Positions 1 to 12,772 of a DNA stretch of 64,000 bases are shown piece after piece; within the stretch, counting starts at the first letter, position 1; the number at the start of each line of letters is the position of its first letter. A program made the translations under genes and the position numbers. Location of the stretch: assembly GCF_003265705.1 (NCBI RefSeq), contig NW_020312968.1:8457845-8521844 (forward strand), in the 5' to 3' direction. A model generated the notes under the pieces. It did no database searches. It was not told the DNA's origin and saw only the letters and a program-made list of their open reading frames with translations. This stretch comes from Callorhinus ursinus (taxonomy: Eukaryota > Chordata > Mammalia > Carnivora > Otariidae).

Positions 1-520
1 AAAGTGAGCTGTTCATCTCAGTATTTCAGGTTTTCTAGGTCTGCACACAATGAAGGTCTCGACCCAGGGCCCCCTTTTTGTCCTTATTGTGGGTTGTATA
101 CTTTGAAAATGTTACGATTTTTGATTAGTTGCTCTTCCTGATTCTGTTTTTTCATACAGGGGAAATATTACACATTTTAGAGCTTGGGTGGAGGGGCAGG
201 GTCTCTATATTATTTAACTGAGAGGACAGAGATACACAGAGCAATTATGTGCTTGCCCATGATCCCAGGCCAGGATTTTTTCTGGTCTAATATAAAAATT
301 TGCTGAAATGGATTTTGTGGTATGTGCCTTCATGCTTTTTATGTAGTACTTCAATGATACTGTTGTTTGAATATAAGTTCCTTTTAGCTTCCCCTTTGCT
401 TACAATTTCTTAATTTTTTGTATTATTTCATGCATTCCCAAAAAGATAAAATCAATACATTCCTGGTTGTAAACCAATGTCCAGGCTGACAGTTGTGGGT
501 TCCTTTTCTCTTTCCCCTTT

Positions 521-601
521 CTTTTTTTTAAGTTTTTTTTTAAGTTTTTATTTAAATTCTAGTTAACACACAGTATATTAGTTTCAGGTGTCATGTAGAT
601 T
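521..601 (-). mobile_element. L1 3'-end fragment, antisense
   Basis: Poly-T followed by TTTATTTAAATTCTAGTTAA and the TATTAGTTTCAGGTGT stretch, the reverse complement of the 3' UTR end seen in carnivore L1 copies (compare the copy starting at 57756). Only the last 80 or so bases are present. Confidence 0.7.
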
Positions 602-3600
602 TTTTTTTTCCTTTTCCCAATCCAGTCCCAAATTAAGAGTCAGAAATACCATGCCCTTTTAACTTTAATTAGCAATTTTCATTTTAAAACCAAAGTTTTG
701 TTTTAGTTCTGACTATTTTATGACCAAAATATGCAAAAGCACAATCTATATGGGATCTGTGCAAATATATAAACCATGGTTGATTATCAAAGAATTAACT
801 AGCGTGAACATAAAGAATTGAGCTATAATTTCTTCCCTTGGGAATTCTTGAAATTAAAACTTTAAATATTTTAAGAAACATCTAGAAACCGTGATTAAGA
901 AAGTAGAAACTTCAAGAGAAGCTTTGTAATTGCCGATCCAAATATATAAATCTACATTTATTTATTTTATAGGCTGTTACGATAAAAGTAAACTCTTGCT
1001 CTAGGAAAGCAATTATAAATTTATCCTGATCCAGTGAATTCATGACATTTCTCTGTGTCATCTGAATTGCTGCCAGAATTAATCATGTTTACTTAGCTTG
1101 AATAAGAAGTTGTCTAGCCACACATGTGCAGCCGATTTAAAAAAGCATTTCCAAAGAACATTATTTTGCAGGAGTGTGTTTTCTTTATGCTTAAAAAAAA
1201 AAGATGAACCCATCCCAGACTTCATTCACCAAGAATTTCTTCTTTAATTCCCAAAAAGTCCAACATATTTGGGACATGTTTCACTACAAATAAATATAAA
1301 TGTATAACTATATGTTCATATAAACAAACCTATATAAATAAAGGGGTATAATTGTACATATAAAATTGGTTATAGAAAACACACACACCTTGTTTACAAA
1401 ACCTGAATCAGAGTTTGGAATCATTGATTTTTACTTTTTGGTTATTTTGGTAATTTAAATATGCTTTAAAATGTTTTAAACTCATTTACAGATGGTTAAA
1501 TAAATAATACAGGTCCAAGGACTCATAAATGTGTATATTCAGCTCTAAAGCTTTTCATTTTATAATCTTAAAGAAGTGAATGAAATTTACACACCTTCTA
1601 TTTTAACTTTTGTGAACTTGATATTTTGCCTTTAAATTCCCTATTATTAACCATCTTCCAAGAATATGAATTTGAAAGGGCATCACTTTGGAAGCAAACT
1701 GTAATTGGCAAAACTAATTAACTAACTGTAGATGAGATTACTTGAGGTAGGGGAAGACAGGCCGCATCTATCCCAACACAAATGGGTTTGGATAAACTAG
1801 GAGGCATTTGCAATTAAATTCTTACTTTTGCCTTCTCCTCTGTCTCTGCTCCACGGCACAAGCCCCCCAGAAGAAATGGCCAAACTCTCTCTTTCCCTTA
1901 TTGTCATCCTAAAGTTTCTATTTCTCATCAAAGTTTAAAATGAGTCACAAGTCACTCTCCCTAACTAATTTCATTCCTTAAAAATCTTATCAAATTTTCT
2001 TTTCTGAATCATGCATGACTAAATACTGCAAACAGAAACAGATTAATGCCACCTAAGGGGCATTAGATTTGATTACCTACATTTTCAAATACCAACATTT
2101 CGCTTTTTGCTGCTGACCAGGCAAGCCGACCAACATCACCCATTGTCAGGGATACCTTTCAGGTGATAGGTGCCTGCAGTCGAGGTCAGAGACTGCTTGA
2201 AAATTCATAATCTAAGTTTCAGATTGCAGAGAAACGTGGTCTCGCTCCTCATTTATCAGTGAGAAAGTGCCACATGGATGAAAAATGTCAGCGTGAAAAA
2301 GCATCTGAACGAATGTGCATTCTGAGATGATGCTCCTCATTCATCTGGATTTTATTGCCGAGCCTTATATTTATTTTGGTGTCTTTTTCCCCATAAGTTA
2401 TATGGATTTACCACTTTTAGAGAGCCCAGGATGAGAAGCAGAACCTGTGGTAGCAGAAAGCCTTAAAGATCTTAAGTAGTCTGTTGATAACTTTTGGGAA
2501 GTTATCAATGGGGCCAAACACCAATAGACTCTTCCCATTCTTATGTGTCAGTGGAATTGTATTAGATATTGTGGAGAAACACTGAGGAATGGCCTGATCT
2601 TGAGGACAGGAATGGATTTTAAAAAATCAAATAAATCAAATAAAATCTCATTTTCCCTGTTTAAAGGGAGCTTAATAAAGGTCCTTACCTTTTTTGATTA
2701 GCTGAGGTAAAGGCATAAATGGAAGACAAAGTGGAGATGAATAAGGAAAAATAGGTTGCATGGCTTCACATTATATCACTGTATTCTAGCACAGATGTAA
2801 CAAAAGTGTGTTTCTCTCTGAGTATACATCAAAATGACCAAAATCAGGAGGAAGTCGCCAGAAAATTAGCCATTTTAGAAATCCAGGTGGTAGTCTGTAT
2901 TCTCTAGGGCATATCACTCTATGCAATGGTTACTAATGCTTTCTTCTGCTGCTTGAAATTTCCATCTGAGGCTGAAGGATGTCACAGCCCTATCAATTTG
3001 TCTCTATGAGATCTGCTGAAAGGAAATAATTGATCTCAGTGGTTTGTATCCCAGTACGATTTAGACATAATTGGAATGTCAAGTGAGAAAGGAGGAAACA
3101 AATATCCAGCATGCTGACTTCAAGTGTCCATTTCAGTTTCCATTAATTTCATCTTACCTTGTCTCTTTTCTAGATTTTCCATAAGAAATTAGCATGTCAA
3201 AACTTGATTCTGTTTTGTATCTTCCCCAGAAGGAAGGAAAGAAAGTTGGAAACGTCTTGTGCAGACAAAGGCTGTTGGGGGCTTTATTTATAAAAAGCGT
3301 TGTTTTTGTAAACTGTCCTCTAGGTTAACATTTACTGAGTGCCTACTCTATGCATGGGACTGCTGGAGAATGAGCAAGACATGGCCCTGTGCAAGAGTCT
3401 ATAATGGAGATTAAAACATGGGCATGAATACAGATAACTGGAAGGTCACGTGTGCTGTGATCAACGTACAGAGTGTTTCAAGAGCCCAAAGGACAAAGTA
3501 CTTGAGTGTGGCATTGTTCCCAAGAATCTATTCAGTGGAACAGAGTATGTTAATTACCCACAAAATAGCAATATAGTGACTCTGTTGCTCCTGTTCTCCT

Positions 3601-3795
3601 TTTCCATCAAAAACTGGATCCAAACTGAGGATCAGCCTGAATGACCAAGAAAAAGCTGATCTCCGACCCTCTTTTACGTAACTCAACATAAAAAAACAAA
3701 GAATCAGTCTGCATACTATTGAAGGAAAGTCAGTAAAAGGGATAATTTTCCGAGATAGTGTGTTTGTAGGTGTGTGTACATATTATTACTCTGAA
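602..3795. other. Intronic sequence without recognised features
   Basis: AT-rich, non-repetitive sequence. Apart from short A or T runs I recognise no repeat family, exon or RNA gene. The open stretch at 3450-3644 (64 codons) has no family features and is treated as chance. Confidence 0.6.
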
Positions 3796-4002
3796 TTTAT
3801 ATATACTCAGATTTATATATATTTAAATATATAGTATATATTATAACATATAACATTAATTATATATTTATATAGCTATAATTAAAATATAGTAATATAA
3901 TATGTGAATATAGTACAAATATAATTTAAATATATATCAATATTATATTTTACATATTAATATTTTATTAATTATATCAATATATTATATATTTATATAT
4001 TT
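3796..4002. repeat. AT-rich low-complexity tract at the gap edge
   Basis: Nearly pure A and T with many TATA, ATTA and TTATAT units and no fixed period. It runs into the N gap; the other side (4103 onward) is ordinary sequence, so the tract probably extends into the gap. Confidence 0.9.
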
Positions 4003-4102
4003 NNNNNNNNNNNNNNNNNNNNNNNNNNNNNNNNNNNNNNNNNNNNNNNNNNNNNNNNNNNNNNNNNNNNNNNNNNNNNNNNNNNNNNNNNNNNNNNNNN
4101 NN
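4003..4102. other. Assembly gap, 100 N
   Basis: Exactly 100 N, the usual placeholder for a gap of unknown size. It directly follows a 200-base AT-rich tract, which probably caused the break. Confidence 0.99.
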
Positions 4103-4785
4103 CTAATGCCTGTAATTATTTAATTGCAATTTTGCAATTTTTACTTTGCAGTTTTTCCCTCCATGGAATGTATTAAAGATACTGCTATATAGATACCTGT
4201 GTCATTGTCTCCCAAGTTCCACAAGGCTGGAGTAGCTTCAGTTATTCAAAATAAAATATGGCTACTTGATCCCTCCATGTTGTGTCAGCATGGAGAGAAC
4301 AAAGCATTGACTTTAAAACAATTACCTAGCTAGCATTCATGGAAGAAAGTACTAGTGAGGGGAAAAATTTTATTGATCTCAATTGGTCAGTCAGTTCTCC
4401 ACACTGATAAAATTTGCTTTAGAATTGCTCAGCTCCAAGTTGGGAAAGTGTGGCCTTGAATATAAACAGCAAACATCAGAAACAAACACAGAGCCAAGTA
4501 ATCCATTATGATAAAGCAATCCTTTTCGGAGAACCACTGCCCATGACTTTTAGACAGCCCATCAATGCCAAGTGAAGACTTCAAAGGATGGGTTAACTAC
4601 GTTCCTCTGAGATTTGCTTAGCTAACTTCTTGACCACCTGTTACACAGAAAACATTGAAAATAGTCATGCAGTTATCACACTTCAGCATGCCTGAGAATG
4701 CATTAGGAAACACAGATTCCCCTGAATAATCCTGAGTCAGTGTACCTGGGCTGGGGTGCAGGAAACTGTCCTTGAAACCAAAATC

Positions 4786-5008
4786 CCAGTGATGCCAGGG
4801 TGCCTGGGTGGCTCAGTCGGTTAAGCATCAGACTCTTGATTTCAGCTCAGGTCACAATCTCAGGGTTTTGGGATCGAGCCCTCCATAGGGCTCCACCCTC
4901 AGCAAGGAGTCTACTTGAGATTCTGTTTCTCCCTCTTCTTCTGCCCCTCCCCCAGCTCGCTGGCTCTCTCTCTAAAAAAATCTTAAAGAAACAAAAAATT
5001 CCAGTGAT
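4786..5008 (+). mobile_element. CAN-SINE (SINEC), sense, with target-site duplication
   Basis: tRNA-Lys-derived head GGTGCCTGGGTGGCTCAGT with RNA polymerase III box sequences, CT-rich body and A-rich tail. Body about 4797-4990. Imperfect flanking duplication around CCAGTGAT (4786-4793 and 5001-5008). Moderately diverged, so not recent. Confidence 0.93.
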
Positions 5009-5798
5009 TCCAACCAGAGTGGTCCATGGACCACACTTTCAGAAACTCTTTTTAAATGTATACAAATGAGCTTTGTCTTCATACTTCCCTGATGTTTTCA
5101 GAAAGAGCTTCCTCACTTTCTGCGTGTCACACTCATGCTGGGCACACCAGCCATTGCTTTGTTACCACAAGCACTTTGTACCCACTGCCAACTTATGTCT
5201 CTGGAACCCAGTTGACTTGAAAAGTTTATTTAGCATGAATCACCTCATTTATTTCTTGATCACAGCTGTTCTTGTTTCCAAACATCTGTTAGACTTGAAA
5301 ATGCCTCCCTTGAAGAGAAAGCTATGCCACAGAAATACTCACTTTGACAGGACTGGTAGATTTCTCTGTTCATATTTTTATTTACATGGATTTCTTACGG
5401 GCATTCAGTTCACTTCTTTCTTTTGAAAATGATTTTCTGACTAGGTCAAAATGGATGACCAATTTCAAAAGGGAAAAGAGAAAGAGAAACGTAAAAGTAT
5501 TTAGACCCCAAATGGTGCTAGTTTGAATGACGGCTCTCTCTGCTGTTGGAGACACCACTGACAGCCATCAAAGCCACTACGTTCAGCATTAGAACGTCCT
5601 GGCTCATTTTCCTTAGACTCTATAGTTGCAAGGGACAACCCTTTAAGAGTCCCAATTTCCCACTTGCCTGTAGCATTGATTTTCATTCTTTGAAAGCCCT
5701 TGGGTCCCTTCTCATACGAAACCTCAGAAGTGCAATATATGAGACAGACAAGATACATACATGTTTACTCTGGTAAAGCTGGGGTGGAAGGCCTAGAC
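5009..5798. other. Intronic sequence without recognised features
   Basis: Contains overlapping open stretches on both strands (5073-5426, 5501-5758, 5546-5776), none with recognisable protein features or splice signals. I see no repeat here. Confidence 0.5.
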
Positions 5799-5981
5799 CA
5801 GTGGTTCTCAAGTGTTTATCTTGCATCAGAATCACCTGGAGGGCTTATTAAAAATCAGATAGCTGGGCTCCATCTCAGGTTTTCTAGTTGGGGTCTGATT
5901 GGCCGGGTGATTTGTGCTTCCAAGAAGTACCCAGGAGATGTGGATGCTGTTGGTCCAGGGACCATAATTTTAGAGCCACTG
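5799..5981 (+). mobile_element. MER5A, non-autonomous hAT-Charlie DNA transposon, near full length
   Basis: Starts CAGTGGTTCTCAAGTG, contains CATCAGAATCACCTGGAGGG, ends TAGAGCCACTG; the ends are inverted repeats. Flanked by 8-base duplications GCCTAGAC (5791-5798) and GTCTAGAG (5982-5989), which fit the nTCTAGAn target of this hAT group. An old element, fixed long before carnivores. Confidence 0.93.
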
Positions 5982-6099
5982 GTCTAGAGCCTCCCTCGCT
6001 CTGCCTGGCTCTCACCCATGAAGGCAGCTCTGGGGCAGCTTTGGAGCACCTCCTCAAAATTCTAGGGGCTTCTTTGTGGAACCCAGTTAAAGACCATTA

Positions 6100-6250
6100 A
6101 TCCACAGGTCAAGTCCACATTCCTTTGCTTGGACTCAAGACCCTTTGCATTCTGGCCCCAGCTTCTCCCTAGGGCCATCTCAACGAACCTTCCATTCACC
6201 AGACAACCAAACTGATTTGTCCTCCCCACTGCTGCCGTAAGCTTCTCTGT
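6100..6250 (+). mobile_element. L2 LINE fragment, sense
   Basis: Matches the L2 3' region in wording: pyrimidine-rich run with CTTTGCATTCTGGCCCCAGC followed by a CTCCC stretch. Short and diverged. Confidence 0.55.
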
Positions 6251-7757
6251 CTTAGCAGGAGATGCACACATACATTTCCTTACCCGCTTCTACAAGATAG
6301 CCTCTATCTCTTGTGAAAAGAAGTTGTGAGGACTTTAAAATCCACAAATATGTTTAAAATGTATCTGAGGGAGCCTCAGATAATAAAATGCCCTGGTATT
6401 TAATCCCTCTACCTTAGAGGAGATGAATTTTGAATCATCCTAGCTGACGTGAGAACCTGCAGCTTCTAGAAATAGAGTGGATTAACATCTCACCCGGTGG
6501 TATCATTAATAATAGATAATGTTTGCAGTGTTCTTAATAGATTTCCATTAGATTCCCCACACAATTCTCATTGTTGATTATGGACCACAGGATTCATAAA
6601 AACCGAATACAGCAGTGACCACCTGCTATAAAAGCTTCTTCTACCAGAGACACACTAAAGATGCATTCATTAAAGTAGCATTCCAAGGTTAACTCACGTC
6701 TGTACTACTGTTGTCAAGAAAAGTCTCCACTCAGCTTCAATAAGCTTTCTCTTTAGTTGTCGTAATTGCTGGACAACTGTCCTAGAGTTGGTATACATAT
6801 TTATTGTGTTTTCTGGAGATATTCAGTGCAAATCAAGTATCCACAAGCAGTGATCCCTAAAGTAAGCAGTAAAAAATCGATTCCTGTAAGGTCACGGAAG
6901 TCCTAGTTCAGTGTCTTGGAGACAAACCTAAAATTTGGAGTTCTTCAATCCTGTGATATCCTTGGTATTCATCATTTTATAGTATATTTGAGATTTTATT
7001 ATCTCTAATGCAGGCATGACAAATAGTTTTCATCTTGAGTGTCAACAACAATCCGCTGGTACCAGCATCCTAGAATGTTGTGTTGAGAATGAGTCTGAGG
7101 CCACATATGGGCTCAGGGGAAAGATTTCTGTGGTGGATTAACAATGATGCAAAGAAAGAAATGTACAGTCAACATACCATGGGTGGCTGCTTTTATTCTG
7201 GAGTGAAGACCAAGTGTTATAGATAACCCCATATATCACTACCAGGCAGTCATCAAATAGCACATTGAATTATGAAGCCAAGGGCAGAATAAGAAATTTA
7301 TCTGCCTGAAAGATATCTGGGAAATAGTCAATGTCTCATCAACACTGTGAAGTGCATCAGTCTAAACTGACAATATAAGTCTTTCCCTACAGTCATAATA
7401 CATAGGATATCAAAAACAAGAGGCTCTTTGTTGTGGGGTACTGTTTGAAGCTGGACTGAGGGACAGATTAACTGAGCAGTTGTCCATGGATAATTTATAA
7501 GAAAGAATAATTTAAAAACAGCAAGGAATTAGTCCATCACTAATCCATCTGAAAAAATAAAATTATACTTGCTCCCACATCTCATAGAGTAGAATGTGGG
7601 GTTAGAAGGAATCTTTGACACATGACTTTGAGAGAGAGTTGAGATTTACCTCACCCTTTCCCCCCACACCTCTGACCCTCTTCCCAAAAGCATACTTGAA
7701 AATTTGAATATTTTTTAAAGCTTCTGCATGCAAGAACCTGATCTAAACACAGTCTGT
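6251..7757. other. Intronic sequence without recognised features
   Basis: Mixed composition, no ORF of note, no repeat I can name. Confidence 0.5.
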
Positions 7758-7925
7758 CATCTACTCTCTGGGGTAGCTATGATAATTATCCCCATTTTAT
7801 AAATAAGGAAATTGAGGACAGAAAGATTAGGAAGTTTGCTCAACATCTCACCACTAGGGAGTGGTCTGTCCAGGGACACTGGGGCTGGAAGCTATGCTCC
7901 TAGCAGCTATACCATGTTGCCTCTC
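7758..7925 (-). mobile_element. MIR SINE fragment, antisense
   Basis: Shows the reverse-complement MIR pattern: ATTATCCCCATTTTATAAAT, AGGAAATTGAGGACAGAAAG, then a CTCACCACTAG-like stretch. Ancient and diverged. Confidence 0.75.
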
Positions 7926-8469
7926 AGAAGATGAGACCAGTAACTGCAGGAGGCTTGCTTGCCCCAGAGCTGAGTGATTGTTAACAACAGCTTCCAGCTT
8001 CCCCCCTTCTCTCACATGCTGGTGAACTGTTCCTCTGAATAAATGTTGGACCAACTTTTAAAATATGTCAGTTAAAGAGGTGCTAATGCTTTTGCCTGCC
8101 CAAGAAGCTCATACATGTAAGTCCAGCTCTGATTCTGTCTTTTATGGAGGGCCTAAAACAATAAAAATCCCACTATTCCTCCTGCCTGGCTACATGCAAT
8201 GGTCATTGATGGGATTTCACTTGGAATGAACACAGAGGATATGTTTTCCCCTTTAATTTTGGCAGCAGAGAAGCTACCTGACCGTGTGGCAGTCCCTGTA
8301 TGCTTTGGCAACACATAACAGTTTTCACTCTTGGGTATGTTCATACCCGAAAGAAGGAAAGGAGAGAAATTACAGAGACACAGCCAAAACTGCTGAGGAT
8401 TTTTTCACCTGCCTGTCCTGCTAGTTTCTGCCCAAGGTAAAGAGCTTGGCAGCCCTGTCTGCCTCAAGA

Positions 8470-8657
8470 GCACTGCTGTCCAATAGAACTTTCTGTGATG
8501 ATGGAAATATCCTCCATCTGCCCAGTCAGCCACTGAGCACTTGAATGGTGGCTAGTGTGACTAAGGATTTGAATTTTAAATTTATTTAGCTGTATTTAAT
8601 TTAAATTTGAATTGCCACATGTGGCTAACAGCTCCCATATTGGAGAACATAGCTGTA
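8470..8657. mobile_element. hAT-like short DNA transposon (MITE)
   Basis: Begins CACTGCTGTCCAATAGAAC and ends with CATATTGGAGAACATAGCTG, whose reverse complement begins CAGCTATGTTCTCCAATA, so the ends form an imperfect terminal inverted repeat. The inner part has CACATGTGGCTA near the end, a familiar motif of mammalian hAT-Charlie MITEs. I do not assign a subfamily. Confidence 0.7.
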
Positions 8658-8807
8658 GTATTTATGTAATTGAGCTCCACCACTCGGGGACCCCTTGAGT
8701 GTCTGACGGATTTTTCAATGTTATTGGACATTGTTCCCTTCGTTTTTTAAATTACATTCTTTCATCCAACCGACATTGTGTGTTCAGTCATTCACCAAAT
8801 AATTTTT

Positions 8808-9001
8808 TGAAGATTTATTTATTTATTTTAGAGTGAGAGAATGCATGAGCTGGGGGAGGGGCAGAGGGAGAGAGAGAATCTCAAGCAGACCCCCGTGGAG
8901 CATGGAGCCCGATGTGGGGCTCAGTCTCACAACCCTGAGATCATGACCTGAGCTGAAATCGAGAGTCAAACACTTAACTGACCCAGCCACCCAGGCATCC
9001 C
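8808..9001 (-). mobile_element. CAN-SINE, antisense
   Basis: AAGATTTATTTATTTATTTT at the left, then AG-rich body, ATCATGACCTGAGCTGAAAT and CCACCCAGGCATCCC at the right end. Diverged head (GACCCAGCC), so an older copy. Possible duplication of an ATTTTTTGAA-like site at both ends. Confidence 0.92.
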
Positions 9002-9003
9002 TC

Positions 9004-9200
9004 AACAGATATTTTTTGAAAACCTGCTATGTTTCAGGCACTCTTCTAGACACTGGCAAAAATACACCTGTCAAGAAAACAAACAAAAATGTGGTCGCAG
9101 AACTTACATTTTGGCAGCGTCAGATAGATAATAAGTAATTAACTTAATAAGCACACTGTATAATACTTTAGAAAGTGATATGCTATGGGAAAAGAGAAGG
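9004..9200. mobile_element. Old interspersed repeat, L2/MIR-like
   Basis: The phrase AAACCTGCTATGTTTCAGGC followed by TCTAGACACTGGC and ACATTTTGGCAG is a widespread old mammalian repeat pattern. I am unsure of the family. Confidence 0.45.
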
Positions 9201-10616
9201 GTGAAGGGAATCAAGGTAAGGGGTTAGTAGGAAAACTTCTATCTTCAGCACCTTGATCCTTGATGAAGACTGGAAAAAGAGAATACATAAGTAATATCAC
9301 ATGTCATCATCCATGCATCCAAGGAGTTAATCTAGTTAGGATTTTCTTGGATTAATCTGTCTTTATGAAATGCCACACATAAAATGCCCAGCCCAAATCT
9401 TACCTTATAATAGATTCTGAGTGCCTCTCTTTACAACGCTCAACCCCACTGCACCACCGCCCCTTCTGTTTCCTTTTGTATGTGTATCTGCGCCTTCTGT
9501 TTTACCATATCTAGCTCAAGATTCTAGAGTGGATTTAAAAAAAGTAGAAAGAAAATAAGGAGAAAGTGAACAAAAATAAGAAATGCTCCCTCTGTGGGTA
9601 GTGGTAAATGAAATTTTTTGAACAGATTGCATCCACAAGTGTGCATCCTTCCCGATTACAGGCAGCTTCTCCAAGATCATTCTCACTACCTCGCATTACT
9701 AGATAGAACCCTCAGGAAAAGCCCAGGTGAACCACTTTTCTAAGCTACATATTAAGACAAGATTAGAGGTACTATTTTCACAGGTCTTAGCTGATAGAAG
9801 ACATTTGTATCTGGAGTTGATCTTCAGTAAGAAGCTGGGCAAAGTAAGTCCCTCCCCATCCCATCCCACCTATCGGTCACTTCCCTGGGTCCCATTCACA
9901 TCACTTAACCTAAGAGTTCCTCTTCGGGATTCCAATTGTTGAGCAAAATATTTGTTGGCTCTCAATTAATTAAAAGGAACTTCGGGCATCTGAGAAGCTG
10001 GGGAGTAATTCTGGGGAAATACTGGATCTTTGGAACCACGTTACTCGGTCTCAGTCCTCTCACACATAAGACAAAGAACATCCTGTCTCAGGGATAAAAC
10101 AGAAGCAATCTCCACTTGCATCTAGTTGTTAAACAACAAATCACTAACTTTACATAACCACACTGAGTTGAGCCTACATATTTAGGTTAGTGTAGTTCAT
10201 TATCCAAGATTCTTCCTTCCTGACTCTTTGTCCTCTAAGTTTGGCTCTGATGCTTCCAGATATATAATCTTTAGCAAGGTAATTTCCCACTGCAGGTTCC
10301 AGACTCTCCATCTACAAAACGGTGGCTCCTAAATTATATCAATTAATTTATTCCAAAGTTCAAATCCCTCAGCGGAATTTTCAGATGAGCAACATACAAA
10401 CTCCAGAAATATCAGAAGTTGAAATGTTATCTTACTGGTGATGAGAAGCTACTGCAGGGTTTTAAGAAGGATGTGATGGAATTATCTTTGCTTTGTAGAA
10501 CAAACATTCAATCAAATGTGTGGAATGGATTAAAGGAGGATAGAAAAGAAAGCAATTCGTAGTCTGTTGGTACCATCTGAGTAAGATCTGACGAGGGCCC
10601 AAACAAAGGTAGATCG
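9201..10616. other. Intronic sequence without recognised features
   Basis: No ORF with family features (9727-9942, 71 codons, unrecognised) and no repeat I can name. Confidence 0.5.
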
Positions 10617-10821
10617 AGAATAACGTAAACTGCGGTGCTTGTGTGGCTTAGTCGGTTAAGCGTCTGACTCTTGATTTCATCTCAGGTCATGATCTTGGGG
10701 TCCTGAGATCGAGCTCCTCATTGGGCCCTGTGCTGGGCATGGAGCCTACTTAAGATTCCCTCTCTCTTCCTCCCTCTGCCACTCCACCCCCACCCCCGCC
10801 AACAAAGAATAACATAAACTG
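10617..10821 (+). mobile_element. CAN-SINE, sense, with 16-base target-site duplication
   Basis: Body 10633-10805. Left duplication AGAATAACGTAAACTG (10617-10632), right AGAATAACATAAACTG (10806-10821), one mismatch. The head is diverged (GGTGCTTGTGTGGCTTAGTC) and the tail is short and C-rich, so this is an older copy with its insertion footprint still readable. Confidence 0.95.
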
Positions 10822-11465
10822 GAACAATACATTAGTAAGTCAAAATTTCTCTCTAGCTTTTGGCAGGTGCTTGTTGTTGCTTTTCTTCTCTAAACAGACC
10901 TCAAAGCGAAATGATGGCACCAAGAAGACACCCCACTGTTTTTGGTGGTGACTTAAGCTGGGCGTTGAGGCTGACCCAAGCATGCACACATTTGACTGAA
11001 GATGTCCCTTGCACACTGCATTTGATAGGGACAAAGTATGATGATGGTATCCATGGAAAAAAGGCTCCGGCCGATGCCCAAGGCCTCAAAGAAATACCTG
11101 GTACATAGTACGCGCTAAATAAATGTAAATAGGCCACTGAGTCAAAAGAAACTATTTGCAGGTTCTATGCTTCAAATCAGTAATAACATTCTGAAAATAC
11201 TTCTGAGTGGTTACCTATCACTTTTAAGGAAAATGGTGATTTTCATAATCTGCTATTAAAAGAAAAAACGCAAAGTAAGACAGCTGAGGCTGTTTATCAT
11301 TAAACTGTGGAAAAGACTGATGCTTTATAAGGTCTCATCTGAACAGAATCCCTTGATGGATTTGCTGGTCTCCAAGATGACCACCTTCAATATATTCCTT
11401 CTCTGTATATTCCTGCTTTCCTTCCACCAAGAGATGGGAGTCCCTCCCTCCTCTTGAACCCAGGC
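10822..11465. other. Intronic sequence; possible L2/L3 tail at 11095-11125
   Basis: Mostly unremarkable. ACCTGGTACATAGTACGCGC followed by TAAATAAATG near 11097-11125 looks like the 3' end of an L2-type element. The overlapping open stretches on both strands at 10840-11137 are not recognised as coding. Confidence 0.4.
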
Positions 11466-11945
11466 TACTCTTAGACATGCTTGATTCATTGAATGTAAGG
11501 AAATGACATTCTGGGACTTGTGAGGTTAAGTCAGAGGAAGTCGAAGTTTTTGCCTGGGCCTCTTCGAATGCTCTCTCGGAATCCTCCATGTGAGAGAAGC
11601 CAGCTGCTGTGTACAAAGTCCACGCACTGTGCAACCACCAGAAAGAACAACGAGCCAGTCCTCGGCGCTCTCAGCCATCCCCGGCTGGGTACCAGACACC
11701 AGAGCAAAGAAGTCATCTTGGACTTTGCATCCCCAACAGATGTCCCATGGAGAAGAATGGAGCCCAAGACATACAGCCAGCCATTCCATCCTGTCCAGCT
11801 GAGGACCCAGCGCTCACGGAGCAGCCATGAGTCATCCCCACTGTGCTCTGCCTCAATTCCTGACCTACAAAATCAACACAATTAAAAAAAAAAAATGCTC
11901 TGTTATATCACTAAGTTTGAGGGTGTGTTACCTATTATTACCAAA
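11466..11945 (+). mobile_element. MLT1-like ERVL-MaLR LTR, sense
   Basis: The end TTCCTGACCTACAAAATCAA, an A-run, then TTATATCACTAAGTTTGAGG parallels the MLT1 LTR 3' end (CTGACCCACAGAAACTGTGA ... CTAAGTTT). The upstream part (TGTGAGAGAAGCCAGCTGCT, AGCAGCCATGAGTCATCC) fits loosely. No internal retroviral genes are present. Several overlapping ORFs (11520-11885 and others) fall inside and are chance readings. Confidence 0.55.
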
Positions 11946-12068
11946 ATATATGGCTTACAGCCCTATGAGTTCCTTGAGGCTAGAACTAAATATTATTCAT
12001 CTCTCTACCCCTAGCAGAGTGCCTGGCCCATAGTAGGCACCAGTATTGTTTGTTGAATGAATAAATAA
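11946..12068 (+). mobile_element. L2 LINE 3' end, sense
   Basis: GAGTTCCTTGAGGCTAGAAC, AGAGTGCCTGGCCCATAGTA, GGCACC and GTTGAATGAATAAATAAAT are the classic L2 3' end. Confidence 0.85.
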
Positions 12069-12399
12069 ATAGATGTGCAGAAGACTGCATGGAGTGTTTG
12101 CAAGGTTTCACAGATGATGAAGCCTCCTAAATCTGCTATGTATCCCTCTTTCCCAAACATAAGAAAGAACTGGTGATCTCTGGCCTCTCTGAAATGGGAA
12201 AGTTCTTTCTCCAGCTTGGATTGGGAGTGGCCTTGTACTGTTGGGCTGAGCAAGGATGCAGAGCACCATTGGTCCCAGGAGAGAGCTCTGTATTGCACAC
12301 AAAGACCCCAGCCACTGGCCATGCTACTGAACAAGAAGGAATATCAGTGAGCCAGGAGCCGTGTGGGACTGTGTTTTAATAACACAAATGCTTGCATAG

Positions 12400-12595
12400 A
12401 CCTTGCTACGCATCAGGCCCTCTACAAAGATTAACTCATTAAATATTCACAAGTCTATGAGATAAGCACTCTTATAATTCTCATTTTACATACATGCAAA
12501 ACATGACATGGAAAGACTAAACAGCTCGCACGAGATCATATAGCTGGCCAGTGACAGCTTCGCTCCAGACAGCCTAACCCTGGTGACTGTGATGG
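12400..12595 (-). mobile_element. MIR SINE, antisense
   Basis: CATCAGGCCCTCTACAAAGA, TTCTCATTTTACATACATGC and AGCTGGCCAGTGACAGC follow the reverse-complement MIR order. Ancient. Confidence 0.75.
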
Positions 12596-12650
12596 TTTTT
12601 ATCCACAATATGGGTTCCCTCTCCGCGACGAATCATGCTGTTACTTGTGA

Positions 12651-12661
12651 CCCCCCCCCCC
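12651..12661. repeat. C11 homopolymer
   Basis: Eleven consecutive C; length polymorphism or sequencing error is likely here. Confidence 0.95.
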
Positions 12662-12689
12662 AGTCATGGCATTTGGGAGGAAGGGGTAA

Positions 12690-12772
12690 CTTTTACTAAC
12701 CAAGAAGAAGGAGGAGGAAGAGGGGAGGGAGGAAATGGAGGAGGAATGGGATGGGAGGAGGAGAAAAGAAAA
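12690..12772. repeat. GGA/GA-rich purine tract
   Basis: Almost pure purine run built of GAAG, GGA and GGGA units without fixed period. Confidence 0.9.

Noticed and set aside
1889..1911. CTTTCCCTTATTGTCATCCT, another miR-204-like string
   Set aside because: It has an inserted ATT in the seed-adjacent part and no pairing arm; chance similarity.
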